From assembly GCA_019828545.1 (NCBI GenBank), contig JACVRA010000237.1, positions 1 through 64,000 of the forward strand: 64,000 nt of DNA, written 5' to 3'. Of this stretch, positions 46,242 to 56,200 are shown in pieces; within the stretch, counting starts at the first letter, position 1, and each line of letters begins with the position of its first letter. The notes under the pieces were generated by a model that saw only the letters and a program-made list of their open reading frames with translations, made no database searches and was not told the origin of the DNA. Source of the DNA: Paracamarosporium sp. OC-R06-R3 (Eukaryota; Ascomycota; Dothideomycetes; Pleosporales; Didymosphaeriaceae). Both the position numbers and the translations under genes were made by a program.

Positions 46242-46520
46242 GTTGAGCAGTAGAAAGTTGGCACTGAGTCCTGCTGACGGAGTGTGCAGGGTGGTATGAT
46301 TTATAGAAATCCACCATCTATTTAGTCCGCGGGAGCAGCCGAGACAGGGGTTGAAGTGGGGTAGACATGCGCACCGTACGCATTCTGATGCGGTGCACCG
46401 AGTATTCAGACAACACAGCTTACATCTGACAGAAGCTATAGATTTGTGCAAGGTATCGTAAGCGCAACAGAAAGTTCCAATGATCTGGAGAGGTTCGACC
46501 ATCCAACCATTTAGCGCTGC

Positions 46521-47999
46521 TCAGAAACCGGCCAGCGTCTTTGTCTGCGCACCCAGTAACTCTACCAGCTCGCTCAACTGCATACCTTTACCCAGATTCA
46601 AGACTAAATCCTCTATCCGGCCCCTGCTGCTATCCTTGAGCACAGTCTGTGTCAACGAGCGCCATTTCCTGACGATTTCCTCATTTGTCAACAACGGTTT
46701 CACGCCCCTAGGAGCTGGTACAAAGACCCTCACTTTGTCTTTTGTTGGATCCCTGAACACGATAGTCATCTGCTGGAACCACATAGTCTGCTTGTCCTTG
46801 CTATATTCGAGGTTCTGCTCGATCCGGAATTTTCCCACCCAACTCCAGATCTCGTCGCGATCTAAGGAGGCAGGTGTAAATTGCTCCACAAGGACATTGC
46901 GGTCAACAATTTGACAGGCGGCTGCAAAAGCTGCACTCATCTGAGCAGCTGTACTCTCAACAGGTCGTACAGGGGTCCATCCTCCTTTCTTGAAGGCTGG
47001 CTCGGACATCTCAACCACAATCTCTTCTATAGCATTGATATCTTGGAGTGCATCGGGATACTGTTCTTCGACCATGCGAACGCAGTCAATGGTGCCGTGA
47101 GTTGCTGCCATACTCGCGTAAGGCTTGACATTAATATTTTGCAGCTCCCAACTGCGTCCAAGGCCCTCAATGATGCGCTCGGGGGTAGTTGGCGGATCTC
47201 GTGTGCCTCCATTGCCAAAGGTGGAAATGAACCCACCATATGGGGTCTCGAGGACACTGCGGATACCAGTGTATCCATTCGACACCATTAAGGCCGAGAA
47301 AAGTCCATTCCTAGCAGCGAACCCGTGCTGCATACGCTTGACCATGGAGCCATATTGCGCACTCATCAAACCGCATGCCTGACTGCATGCAATGCCAATA
47401 GCTTCTTCGGTCTGTTTCACATCCAAGCCCATCGCCTTTGATACGGCTGCAGCTGCCGCAGCAGGACCAAAAACTGCTCCTGAGTGCCACCCCCGGGAAA
47501 GGATGTCCCCGCCCCATAGACCGAGCCCGATTCGAGGGCCCAATTCGTACCCAACAATTGCAGCAAGAAGGAACTGCGAGTCCGTCATCCCAGGATTATG
47601 GTGCTGCACCAGCGCGAGAAGCGCTGGCAGAATGACCGACGACGAATGTATAGGAGACTCTGCATGATAATCATCCAACTCGAATGCCTGAATGAAGGAC
47701 GAGTTCAGAAGTGCCGCAGCCAAGGGACTGACTTGCTATCAAATCATTAATGGTAAGATCTACGAAGGAATCTCGTGTCGCCAAACCTTCTCCCAGCCCA
47801 AGATTGAACACTTGCCCGGTGATTCCATGGTGAGCACGGCTTCGGTTCCTATTTTCGACCATGGCAATTGAGATCCGATGATTGCACATGCCACACCGTC
47901 CAGGATGAGATATCTTGTCCTTGCTATGACGTCTTGCGGGATGTCAGAGAGCTGAAGAGCAGAAATCCACTCACAGAGATCAGCTGTGATGGGCGCCAT
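46521..47999 (-). CDS. cis-Aconitate decarboxylase-like enzyme (PrpD family)
   Basis: Exons 47999-47787 and 47735-46521 are joined across a 51-bp intron (GTTTGG donor, TGATAG acceptor) that contains two in-frame stops; the result is 475 aa. The start MAPITADLCEWISAL...LILDGVACAIIGSQLPWS is typical. From memory the protein is closer to Aspergillus terreus CadA than to PrpD dehydratases: shared blocks are ELDDYHAESPIHSSS (Asp pair and His of the active site), LSRGWHSGAVFG, AIGIACSQACGLMSAQYG and SMVKRMQHGFAARNG, whose Lys is the conserved catalytic-pocket residue. CadA turns cis-aconitate into itaconate; in the sporothriolide pathway a homologue decarboxylates an alkylaconitate. I infer the same type of step here, on the product of the neighbouring dehydratase. 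The substrate chain length is not readable. The gene diverges from the citrate synthase gene. Confidence 0.85.
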
Positions 48000-48583
48000 G
48001 TTCCGGAGCTAGCCAAAGATGAAAGATAGACTTATCGATTTTGGAACAGCACACGGTTCAATGTCTGTCATTCGAATTTTTGTTTGCCTTTTTACACTCA
48101 GTTTGTCGATCCAGCGGCTACACCGTATATGCAGGCGTGGTCGCGCATTCTGCATTTATGGATATTATGTCCGCTCGTGTAAGACAATCAGGCATTCGAG
48201 CCGGTCATGCATGCACGTGCTACCGGGAGGCTTGCGCTTTCAGCGGTGTGAGCCCTTGTTTCGGACTGAAATATTTACACGAAGGATCATCACCCTTGAA
48301 GACGGTTGGTTGTTAACGCATACACTAACAGGTAATCACGAAACTGTGCGGCTCATACAGCTCTGCACACTATAGATAAGAATGCGCAAAAATGTGCACT
48401 TCTAAGCAACTGTGCCACGCTCGTGCAAAGTCATCGCTAACACTTTCCCTAATGGAGTTAGATAGCGTAGAACGCACAGTTCTAGGACTGTCCGAACTAC
48501 GCGAATAGTTGAGAAGCTCTGGATTTCAATAATAGCGGACCAGACGTTTAAGACAAGTGTTGGAAGATACTAAATGTGTTTCT
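48000..48583. promoter_or_regulatory. Shared divergent promoter region, decarboxylase and citrate synthase
   Basis: 584 bp between the two start codons. It should control both genes and so offers a point of joint regulation. I did not recognise a clear regulator site such as an inverted CGG pair with confidence. Confidence 0.5.
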
Positions 48584-50220
48584 ATGGCCCACGTGTTACT
48601 CTTTAGCATTTCCCTCTCGATCCTGCCTACTCTAACCTACCTGACCCTATCCAACAGCGACATGGGCTTCAATATAAGACAGATATGTATGAGCGCTCTG
48701 TCTCTTTTACTGAAACTTCTGCGTCAACTTATCGGATACGTTCTATTCCACCTAGCACAATGGGTGTGGCACCCAAAGCTGTGGGTCATTGACCTGCGTA
48801 CGTTCCGAGCCTACGGTGTGCAGATCGAAAAAAATGCCATACGTGCAACCGAATTCAAGAGGATGTCTCCGCTTGGCATAACAGCACGTGTGTCAGAGCA
48901 TTGGACTCATGGACTCTCGGTACTTGACCCAGGATTCAAGAACACGGCAGTTCGACAGAGTTCCATCACATACATGTAACTTTTCAATGGCTTTGTCTTT
49001 TCAGAAACATACAGCTGACAATACACAGTGATGGAAAGCGAGGCACTCTTCAGTTTCGCCAATTTGACATTGGCTATCTCTTCGCCCATCATGACTACGA
49101 AGACGTCGTGTATCTCCTAGTCTGGGGCCGTCTGCCAACCCCCGCGTTAAAAGCAAAGTTCCGGGCTCGCATAGCCAACCAGATGTCCCCATGCGACTCC
49201 GTAAAGCGCACAATCCAAGCATTTGATTCGAAAGCTCCAGCCTTCCTAATTGTAGCCGCAGGATTATCGGCATGGGCAGCAGCGCAACCCGAGAGTATCC
49301 CCGTGGCACGGGGCAAGTCCATATATGACAACGACAAACAAGCAATAGATGATGGTATCCATCGAAGTCTTGCTGCCTTTTCGACGGTGGTTGCAATGAC
49401 CTATTGCCATCAAAACGGCGTCGTGTTCACAGACCGGATTCACCCCGATCTGTCGACCATCGAAAACATGCTCGTCATGATGGGAAGAGTGGACTCCTTC
49501 GGTAACGCGAACGTGGATGATGTCCGTGTGCTGAACAAGATGTGGATCTTGTTTGCCGATCATGAGATGACCAACTCCACGGCTGCTTTCCTGAACGCAG
49601 CGTCTACACTGAGCGATCCTATTTCAGCATGTGTTTCATCCGTCACATCTGGCAATGGACCCTTGCACGGTGGTGCGATCGACCTAACATATCAGCAGTT
49701 CAAGTCGATGGGGAGTAGGGAGGGTGCGCGAAGGTACATGACGGATGTGCGTATGAAGAAGTGCAGACTGATGGGTGTCGGTCATCGCATTTACAAGACT
49801 GTTGATCCGCGAATACAGCATCTCAGGTCTTTGATGGCTACCCTCGATGGAGAACTTTCGCAAAACACATTGTTGGACATTGCGATGGAGATTGACCGCA
49901 CCGTAGCAGGGGATCCGTACTTCACCACAAGAAATCTCAGCATCAACGCTGACTTGTATGGTTCTTTTATCTACGCTGCCTTGTAAGTCCTGCAAGACAG
50001 ACCTATACACGGCTGGCTGACAAAGAATGCAGAGGGTTCGATCCGAATATTTTCACTGCTCTGGCCATGACAGCTCGTTGCGCAGGAATAATGGCTCACT
50101 GGAAGGAGAGCATGGGTGAGTTACTGGCATCCTTCATCTGTTTCTTCCTAACGCTCAACAGAATCACCCCCATGTTTGTGGAGGCCAAGACAGGTGTTCA
50201 CTGGTACAGTGACGACATGA
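48584..50220 (+). CDS. Citrate synthase family enzyme (alkylcitrate synthase candidate)
   Basis: Exons: 48584-48975, 49029-49982, 50033-50115 and 50162-50220, with phases matched at each intron (53, 50 and 46 bp). The catalytic His in GNGPLHGGAIDL, the second His in GVGHRIYKTVDPR and the Asp in INADLYGSFIYAALGF are all present, so activity is expected. The end (WKESMESPPCLWRPRQVFTG) is typical of the family. After a doubtful N-terminus comes LWVIDLRTFRAYGVQIEKNAIRATEF, then LDPGFKNTAVRQSSITYIDGK as in other fungal members. The first 65 residues include an unusual hydrophobic stretch (about 48684-48755) that may really be an intron from GTATGAG to CCTAG, which would remove it and keep the frame. 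No mitochondrial leader is evident. In sporothriolide, oryzine and maleidride clusters such enzymes condense a long acyl-CoA with oxaloacetate. Confidence 0.85.
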
Positions 50221-50809
50221 AGAAACGCAAATAAGTCCGAGCGTTGCGCGCACGGCCGGCCCGTGCCACATGTACAATAAAGGCCATAGTTGCGGACTGT
50301 GGACGTGGGGGAGCCCCGATAAGGTAATGCCTACCTTGCGCCTGCTGTTCTTGTACGTGATCGTCCTCGCCGTTTTGGTTGTTCCCCGAGCATAGATTGC
50401 AAATTAACGTCGATTGGTCCGTCGGAGAACCCGAAAATGCTTTGTGTGACGATAAGCTCAGCTGACGCATGGAGGGCAAAGCTTCGCATTCCGCGCAAAC
50501 GGTGTGCAACGTGCCGGGTAAATGAAAACGATCAGAGTGGTTCGACTAGCGTCGATCTAGCGTGATGCCTGAAACTCAGGGTCGTACCGGGTCCTGCGGT
50601 CAGCCTGGCGGCCCACTTGTTGGGGCAACGCACTCTAAACGTATGCGACACCCTCGCCATTGTTTGATACTCAGCTTCCGATTCGTTGCTCACAAGTCTT
50701 TGCCTCTGCTCTATAACTTCCACTAGAAAGGGCGATTTTGAAGATTTTGCCGCAAAAATCCGAGAACCTCTTGCGGGCGCCGTCCACATTCGAATGGAGC
50801 ACGAGCACC
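50221..50809. other. Intergenic, promoter of the methyltransferase gene
   Basis: About 590 bp. The reading frame of the next gene stays open upstream of its ATG to 50738 but begins with TTG and shows no family similarity. No other feature seen. Confidence 0.5.
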
Positions 50810-51793
50810 ATGGTGTCTGATGTCGAACAATGGAAGAATCTTCCCCAGGAGCATGTAGCTCGCTCGACGAAGATGCCCTGGTATACCCAAAGCTTTGAGC
50901 ACAAGCTGACGCCCTCCTTTCGGAAGCTGCTTGAAGAATGGAGCGATATAGCGCCCAAAGACGTTATTCCACACATTTATCGCAGCGTAAGTAATATCCA
51001 GATCAAACTTATTTGCTGCTTATCCGAACGACAGCGTGAGGAGTCCTGGAAGATCTTCCCTTGGCCATGTATTGGCGAGTTCTGGTTCATCGAGCAAGGT
51101 ATCTTGCGACATCCTGATTACGACAAAGTCCTCGCTCGTTTGAAGGATAGCACGATCAGCACGCCTATCAAGTTCCTCGACCTCGGTACTTGTCTTGGAC
51201 AAGACCTTCGCACGCTTGCATATCATGGGGCTTCTCTATCCGGTCTGTACGGTGCTGATGTATTTCCTGCCTTTCAAGCAGCTGGACATGCGCTTTTCAG
51301 GGACCAGGACCGCTTCGACTCCTCACATTTCATCACGGGTGATGTCTTTTCTGATACCGATGACTTGGCGAAATCGAAGGGATCATGGGATATCATTCAC
51401 ATCGCTATGTTTCTCCATGTGTTTTCCTTGGAATACCAGGAAAAAGCCTGCGAGAACATGCTTCGATTGCTCAAGAATGCGCCTCATTCAACAGTCTTTG
51501 GTACACAGACAGGAACACTTGAAGCTGGAGAGCTTGTATTGCAACCTCCGATGTGTGAGCCGGGAGAGCGTAAGACCATCTTCCGTCATAGCCAAGAGAC
51601 GATGAAGAGAATGTGGGAGAAAGTTGCGAAGACGGCAGGGATAAACGTGCAAGTATGGACCGGCTACGATGAGAAAGATGCAGCGGAACGGGCTACAGGT
51701 AGGAAAGAAAAGGGCGAGGAGTGGGAAAAGAACGAAAGGTTCTTCACTGGAGATAAAGAGAGGAGAGTTTTCTTCAGGGTTGAGATCGTCTGA
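50810..51793 (+). CDS. Class I SAM-dependent methyltransferase
   Basis: The ATG at 50810 sits in CACCATGG, a good fungal start context. A 48-bp intron at 50987-51034 (GTAAGT donor, CGACAG acceptor) has no stop and is a multiple of three; splicing gives HIYRSREESWKIFPWPCIGEFWF, matching the common fungal form of this family, and a product of about 311 aa. The SAM-binding motif I is KFLDLGTCLGQDLRTLAY, with GLYGADVF as the acidic post-I site and WDIIHIAMFLHVF as motif IV. FRHSQETMKRMWEKVAKTAG follows, as in relatives from meroterpenoid clusters (AusD/Trt5 type). These often methylate carboxyl or hydroxyl groups of small molecules. Lying between the citrate synthase and the PEBP-like gene on the same strand, it may methylate a carboxylate of the predicted alkylcitrate-derived acid; this is inference. 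Confidence 0.85.
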   Translation: MVSDVEQWKNLPQEHVARSTKMPWYTQSFEHKLTPSFRKLLEEWSDIAPKDVIPHIYRSVSNIQIKLICCLSERQREESWKIFPWPCIGEFWFIEQGILRHPDYDKVLARLKDSTISTPIKFLDLGTCLGQDLRTLAYHGASLSGLYGADVFPAFQAAGHALFRDQDRFDSSHFITGDVFSDTDDLAKSKGSWDIIHIAMFLHVFSLEYQEKACENMLRLLKNAPHSTVFGTQTGTLEAGELVLQPPMCEPGERKTIFRHSQETMKRMWEKVAKTAGINVQVWTGYDEKDAAERATGRKEKGEEWEKNERFFTGDKERRVFFRVEIV

Positions 51794-52008
51794 GCCTGAT
51801 GCCAGCGGAAAGACCCCTGTAGCACTTATTAGCACTTGCATCAGATTACCAGTATATGCAGTAAGTGGACTAGTGCGAGCACGGGCTTGTACACCCAACC
51901 GGCATTAGTATATAAGAGTCCCCACAAACCGATATCATCATCACCTGTCAACCTTCTCTAAATTTCTTTGTCTCTTAATCATAACGCACCCCTTCCGTGC
52001 ACCTGATC

Positions 52009-52554
52009 ATGCCGTCAATTCCACCAATATTATCCTCAGTCCTTCAGAAACAAACCCATAATCTGAAAATTGAATTCCCTCAAGTCAACGTCGACACGCC
52101 CGGCCAAACCGTTGCAAAAGAGCTCGCTCAGGCGGCACCAACACTTCACCTCAAACCAACGGATCGCCAAAAGGCCTACGTCGCAATCTCACTAGATCCC
52201 GATGCTCCATTGGCCACGTTCCCTTTCCTAAGCCCAATCTTGCATAGCTGCCAAACAGGTCTCTCTGGCGCTGATGGAGGCGTTGATGAAGAAGGATGGA
52301 TTCGCCTCACAGCAACCGAACTGCCGGCTGCGTCGTGGATACCACCAAAACCACCTCGCATCTCAGGGCCACACAGATACGTTTTCCTCATCTGGGAGCA
52401 ACCGGAAGGCGTGACGCAGGAGAAAATCCGGAAGGTAATGGGTTGGGGGGAAAATGTCGGGTTGAGTAAACGGGTAAGGTGGGATGTGGAGGATTTCGTG
52501 AAGAAGCTTGGACTTGGTGAGATTGTTGACGGGGCCTGGTTTGTTTCTAGCTGA
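52009..52554 (+). CDS. PEBP-like (phosphatidylethanolamine-binding protein family)
   Basis: Single exon of 181 aa from ATG 52009; the frame is open upstream to 51997 but with GTG. The two ligand-pocket motifs of the family are present: SLDPDAPLATFPFLSPILH (DPDAP) near residue 63 and ISGPHRYVFLIWEQP (G-x-HR) near 120. The C-terminus DFVKKLGLGEIVDGAWF is standard. There is no signal peptide. The generic role of PEBP is binding small anionic or lipid ligands. In maleidride clusters PEBP-like proteins take part in dimerisation of the decarboxylated anhydride units. It lies 0.2 kb after the methyltransferase on the same strand, which is why I include it in the gene set. It could also be an unrelated housekeeping PEBP. 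Confidence 0.85.
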   Translation: MPSIPPILSSVLQKQTHNLKIEFPQVNVDTPGQTVAKELAQAAPTLHLKPTDRQKAYVAISLDPDAPLATFPFLSPILHSCQTGLSGADGGVDEEGWIRLTATELPAASWIPPKPPRISGPHRYVFLIWEQPEGVTQEKIRKVMGWGENVGLSKRVRWDVEDFVKKLGLGEIVDGAWFVSS

Positions 52555-53443
52555 TGTTTTGCACATGAAGATGGGATGTGGTGAATGTTAGGCGTTACTA
52601 TGTTGATATCGGTGATTTGATAGGTTTTCTGGAGAATGAGCATGCATTGTGGAAGTGAAAAGTAGCAGTTTAGCCAGTCAACAAGGTCATCGATGCTCGG
52701 TATGACCAGGATACAATGTAGACCGAATGTGGTGGTGAAATCCACCAACCACCGCTGAACGGCTTTGTGTGGAAGGCTACATTCAACCTTCACACCATGC
52801 ATCTTCTGTCTCGGAGGCACTATATGCCTCTGCTCTTTCCAATCAATCCCAAAAGGAGAGAACATGCCGTCCTCGGGTTATCCTCTTCCCTTAGCAATGG
52901 CAGACACTAAAGAACCCCGACGAGCTCGAAGCTTGGTGACATGGATGCTTTGAACTCCAAATAATCCTTAGAAATACAGAAGACATTTAACGCATCATCG
53001 TTATTCAGGAGGTATGGAGTTGAGCCGAGTGATCAAGTGGAGTCATAGTCTCAAGATTCATTATCTGACATATGCTCGGTAAGATGCGGATAAGCACAAA
53101 AGGTTTACTCATCTCAGCTATACTATGACATCTTTCTTACAGGACCTTACTCTGGTGCTTACATCTGATGTTGATTCTTATCATAGTCGACGAGCGTGTT
53201 ACGATCGTGGTAGATAGACCATTGCGACAGACTTTGTGGGTAGTCTCAGGGTGTTCAAAAGTTCCATGTAGAAACGCTTTGCTAGTAGAGAGGATACTTA
53301 TTGTCAATGGCTATGGTAATGACTGTACCAGTGAGAAGTATTTACAAATCGCTGCTTCCTTCCACGCCGCCCCTAAGCGCCACCTCCCAGTTCCAAGCTC
53401 CTACTCGACTGCCTCAATAAGTCTCTAGAATTTGACCCGTAGT
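52555..53443. other. Intergenic, no gene seen
   Basis: About 890 bp between convergent genes; only short frames without motifs. Confidence 0.5.
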
Positions 53444-53866
53444 CTAGCAAATGCCATTTGCAGGGTCGGCTCTTGAACACACGTCAGAATATGCTACTGG
53501 CTAGTGGAAACCACGAGCAACTTACTTGAACCACCATCCAGCAGTAGTGCTCTCACCACCCCTATCGCAGCCATTGATCTCATTTTCAAGGCGCAACTTG
53601 CAATCGGCGTCGTTCAGCGTGATGGAACCACCGCCAGTCCATTTGACCTCGAGATCGATTTTCTGGGCGTCGTTCAGCTGTCCGCATTTCTGCTTCAGCT
53701 GGTTACCGTTGAAGGACCCAGAAAGGTTGTCGGCGTTGCAGAGCTGACCAACCCAGCCCCTTGCAGCGTTCTTTTGGCCATCACCCATTACCTCGCCGCC
53801 GCTGTAGCAGCCGGCTCGGACAGTAGCGATGGGAACGAGGATGGCGATGATCGTAGAGAAATGCAT
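53444..53866 (-). CDS. Small cysteine-rich secreted protein
   Basis: Exon 1 is 53866-53526 and exon 2 53471-53444, joined over a 54-bp intron (GTAAGT donor, CTGAC branch, TTCAAG acceptor). The ATG opens a signal peptide (MHFSTIIAILVPIATVRAG). The mature part begins CYSGGEVMGD and ends TAGWWFKADPANGIC; the last words resemble the WxFxADPNxGxC terminus of a family of small secreted fungal proteins that I know only by its pattern. Six cysteines are spread over about 105 mature residues, enough for three disulfides. Size and build are those of an apoplastic candidate effector, but function is unknown. The short final exon would be lost if the unspliced stop was taken as the end. Confidence 0.75.
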
Positions 53867-56200
53867 GTTTGGAGTTGGAGGGTGAGTTATGAAGGGCGGA
53901 GGGTGTATATTGATGTAGGTGAAGAGATGGTATGTTTAAGAAGTGAGTAGATTTGATTCTTGGTTGTTGTGATCACTGTAGAGCTGCTGGTTTCTCTTTA
54001 TATGCTTTTTCCCTGTCTATCTCAGACCATCATGGATCGGCGATTCGGCTTCGAGGAGAAACAAATGTCGCATCAACTTTCGCCCAGCTCGAAGATGTGA
54101 ATGCTACGCCGGACCACTGTGTGAACCTCCGGCTGTGAGGCCAAATCCATTAAGTTGATCTTTACGCACCATGGTAATGGCAGTGTAGAATACATAGGAG
54201 TTAGGCATGCAGTCTTGAAGGCCTAAGACTTATGTTCGAAACTCCGCGACCCGTGCATACGCCCCGTTACGTACCATAAGCTACCGCCCCGCCATCGCTC
54301 TTCGTAGTCCGATAGCTTAAGCAGTCAACCATCATCGGAACGAAATTTTCACAAACATCATTGGGCTGCTTTAAGGAAAGGAATTAAGGAACTACTGGCG
54401 AACGTAGAGGTTATGCTAGTTCTTTATAGTTGCCATCCAAATGAGCTGCAGCAGTACACTGCGGATTTGCATCCCTGCTGCCTACACCTGCGATAGGTCG
54501 CAGCAGTTCCAGATATAGTGTAGTCATGATTAATCAATTGCTTTTGCCAAGCTCACGAACATTAGAGCTTGGCAAGGAATACAAGCGACTTGAACAAATG
54601 GCACGCCATCTCTATTCTATCGTCGATATACTCGCACAAGACACTGCCACTTCCTGCGGATCTAATTATATCAACGACCCATGCATTATTTGTATTATTC
54701 TGAAGTGCATACGTTGATGCCGGTGTTGCACATGCATTGTGGTCCCTACCAACGCCTGGCCACTGCACGGAGATCTTACTGATCGGCATTTCATCTTTCC
54801 ACTTAACATCTAGAACCCTTCCAAGCGTGTAGACGATACATTTCCTTCATCTTCTGAATGATTTTAAACACAAGTTGCCTGCTGAACGAGGTTCTTGCGT
54901 GAATGTGAGAATGTAGCTACTCCACACTAATACTTTATTCTAGAGCCAGCTTGTAAAAGCACATTAAGGATGCCTATGGCGTAGAAAGATGCTTTTGTCA
55001 GCTAAAGATCCTCATCCAATCTTAGAACCGAGGCAGCTTCGAGGTGCCTACCTTGTCGAAAGGACAAAGCGTAACCTGGGTTCCTAACGCCTGGATCATC
55101 TTCATTAACACTATCGATCATCACCGTGCATAATATCGTTATAATCAATCATATTTGAGCACCAGACGTCATCTAATGTTGCTCCTGGTGCCGATCGTCA
55201 AAAAAAGGTGTTTGAATTACTATTATTGATACATGAGAACTAGACCTATATTGTTTCATGACATCATACAAGGCAGACTGGAAGGTAATCCCGACCGACA
55301 AGAGAGGATCTGTTAAGACAATATTCGTCATCTTCATTTTATATTGGATAGCAAAGCATCCGGGCGAGAGCGAGTGAGAGAATTAATGTGCAGATACGAT
55401 AGGGTTATACGTACAGCATAGCGTGTTCAAGCTGGCTTTGGATTTATGGAGTTATGAGTAAGAGTTATCGCACAGATAAATTGCTCTGTGATTATTTATA
55501 GCTCCCAACCGATAGCTTTTACAAGATTACATCTTGAAACTTCTGTGCCATCAGGCAAACACGAGAGTGTCGTCTGACGAGAGCATGCGGAAGAGGAAAA
55601 GCAGGCGCAGAGCCATATTGAAGGCAGACATCGTTCTGGAGTTGATCCAAAAGCTGTTACACATATCTTGGAAGGTTTTGTAGAGGGTATGACTTGCAAA
55701 GACAACCTCATCTAGCTTCGAGTGTCACTGACCAAAATACTGGTATGATATCTTACCATTCTGCGACTCCTAATGATCTACACCTAGTTGGACTGGATAA
55801 TATCGAGTCACTCTGCTGATCTCACATTCTAGTTAACTAACCTAGCAAAGATCAAGCCTACTCAATTCCCAGCCTCAAGGATCACTCTCAGATTACTTAG
55901 GAGGGTATGCCCCACTTGTGCCGAATGCCTTTCTTCAGCCTACCTGGATACGCATTCGCTACAAACCTAATCTAACAATGCAAAGCCATTCCTACAAACG
56001 CTACAGCGAAGTAGCCGCACAGCTGTTTCACACGGCGTGCCATGGCATCAGCATCTATCTCCCCTGGATGTCACCTCAGGTTATCTTAACTATCCAAACA
56101 CTATTACTAAGTCACTTCATGGTTAGTTTAAGATAATTTATTTAGTAGGTAGATATAAGTATACTAATCGGTGTAACTATTTCTTCTAGTCATAAGAAGA
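53867..56200. other. Large spacer, no gene seen
   Basis: About 2.3 kb. Frames are short and lack motifs. AT-rich patches occur near 55190-55260 and 56100-56200. No RNA gene or repeat ends were recognised. Confidence 0.5.

Noticed and set aside
46242..46502. N-terminal extension of the dehydratase frame
   Set aside because: Family similarity begins at MQYDQVL (46241); the Cys-rich extension upstream is not conserved in type and is taken as untranslated leader.
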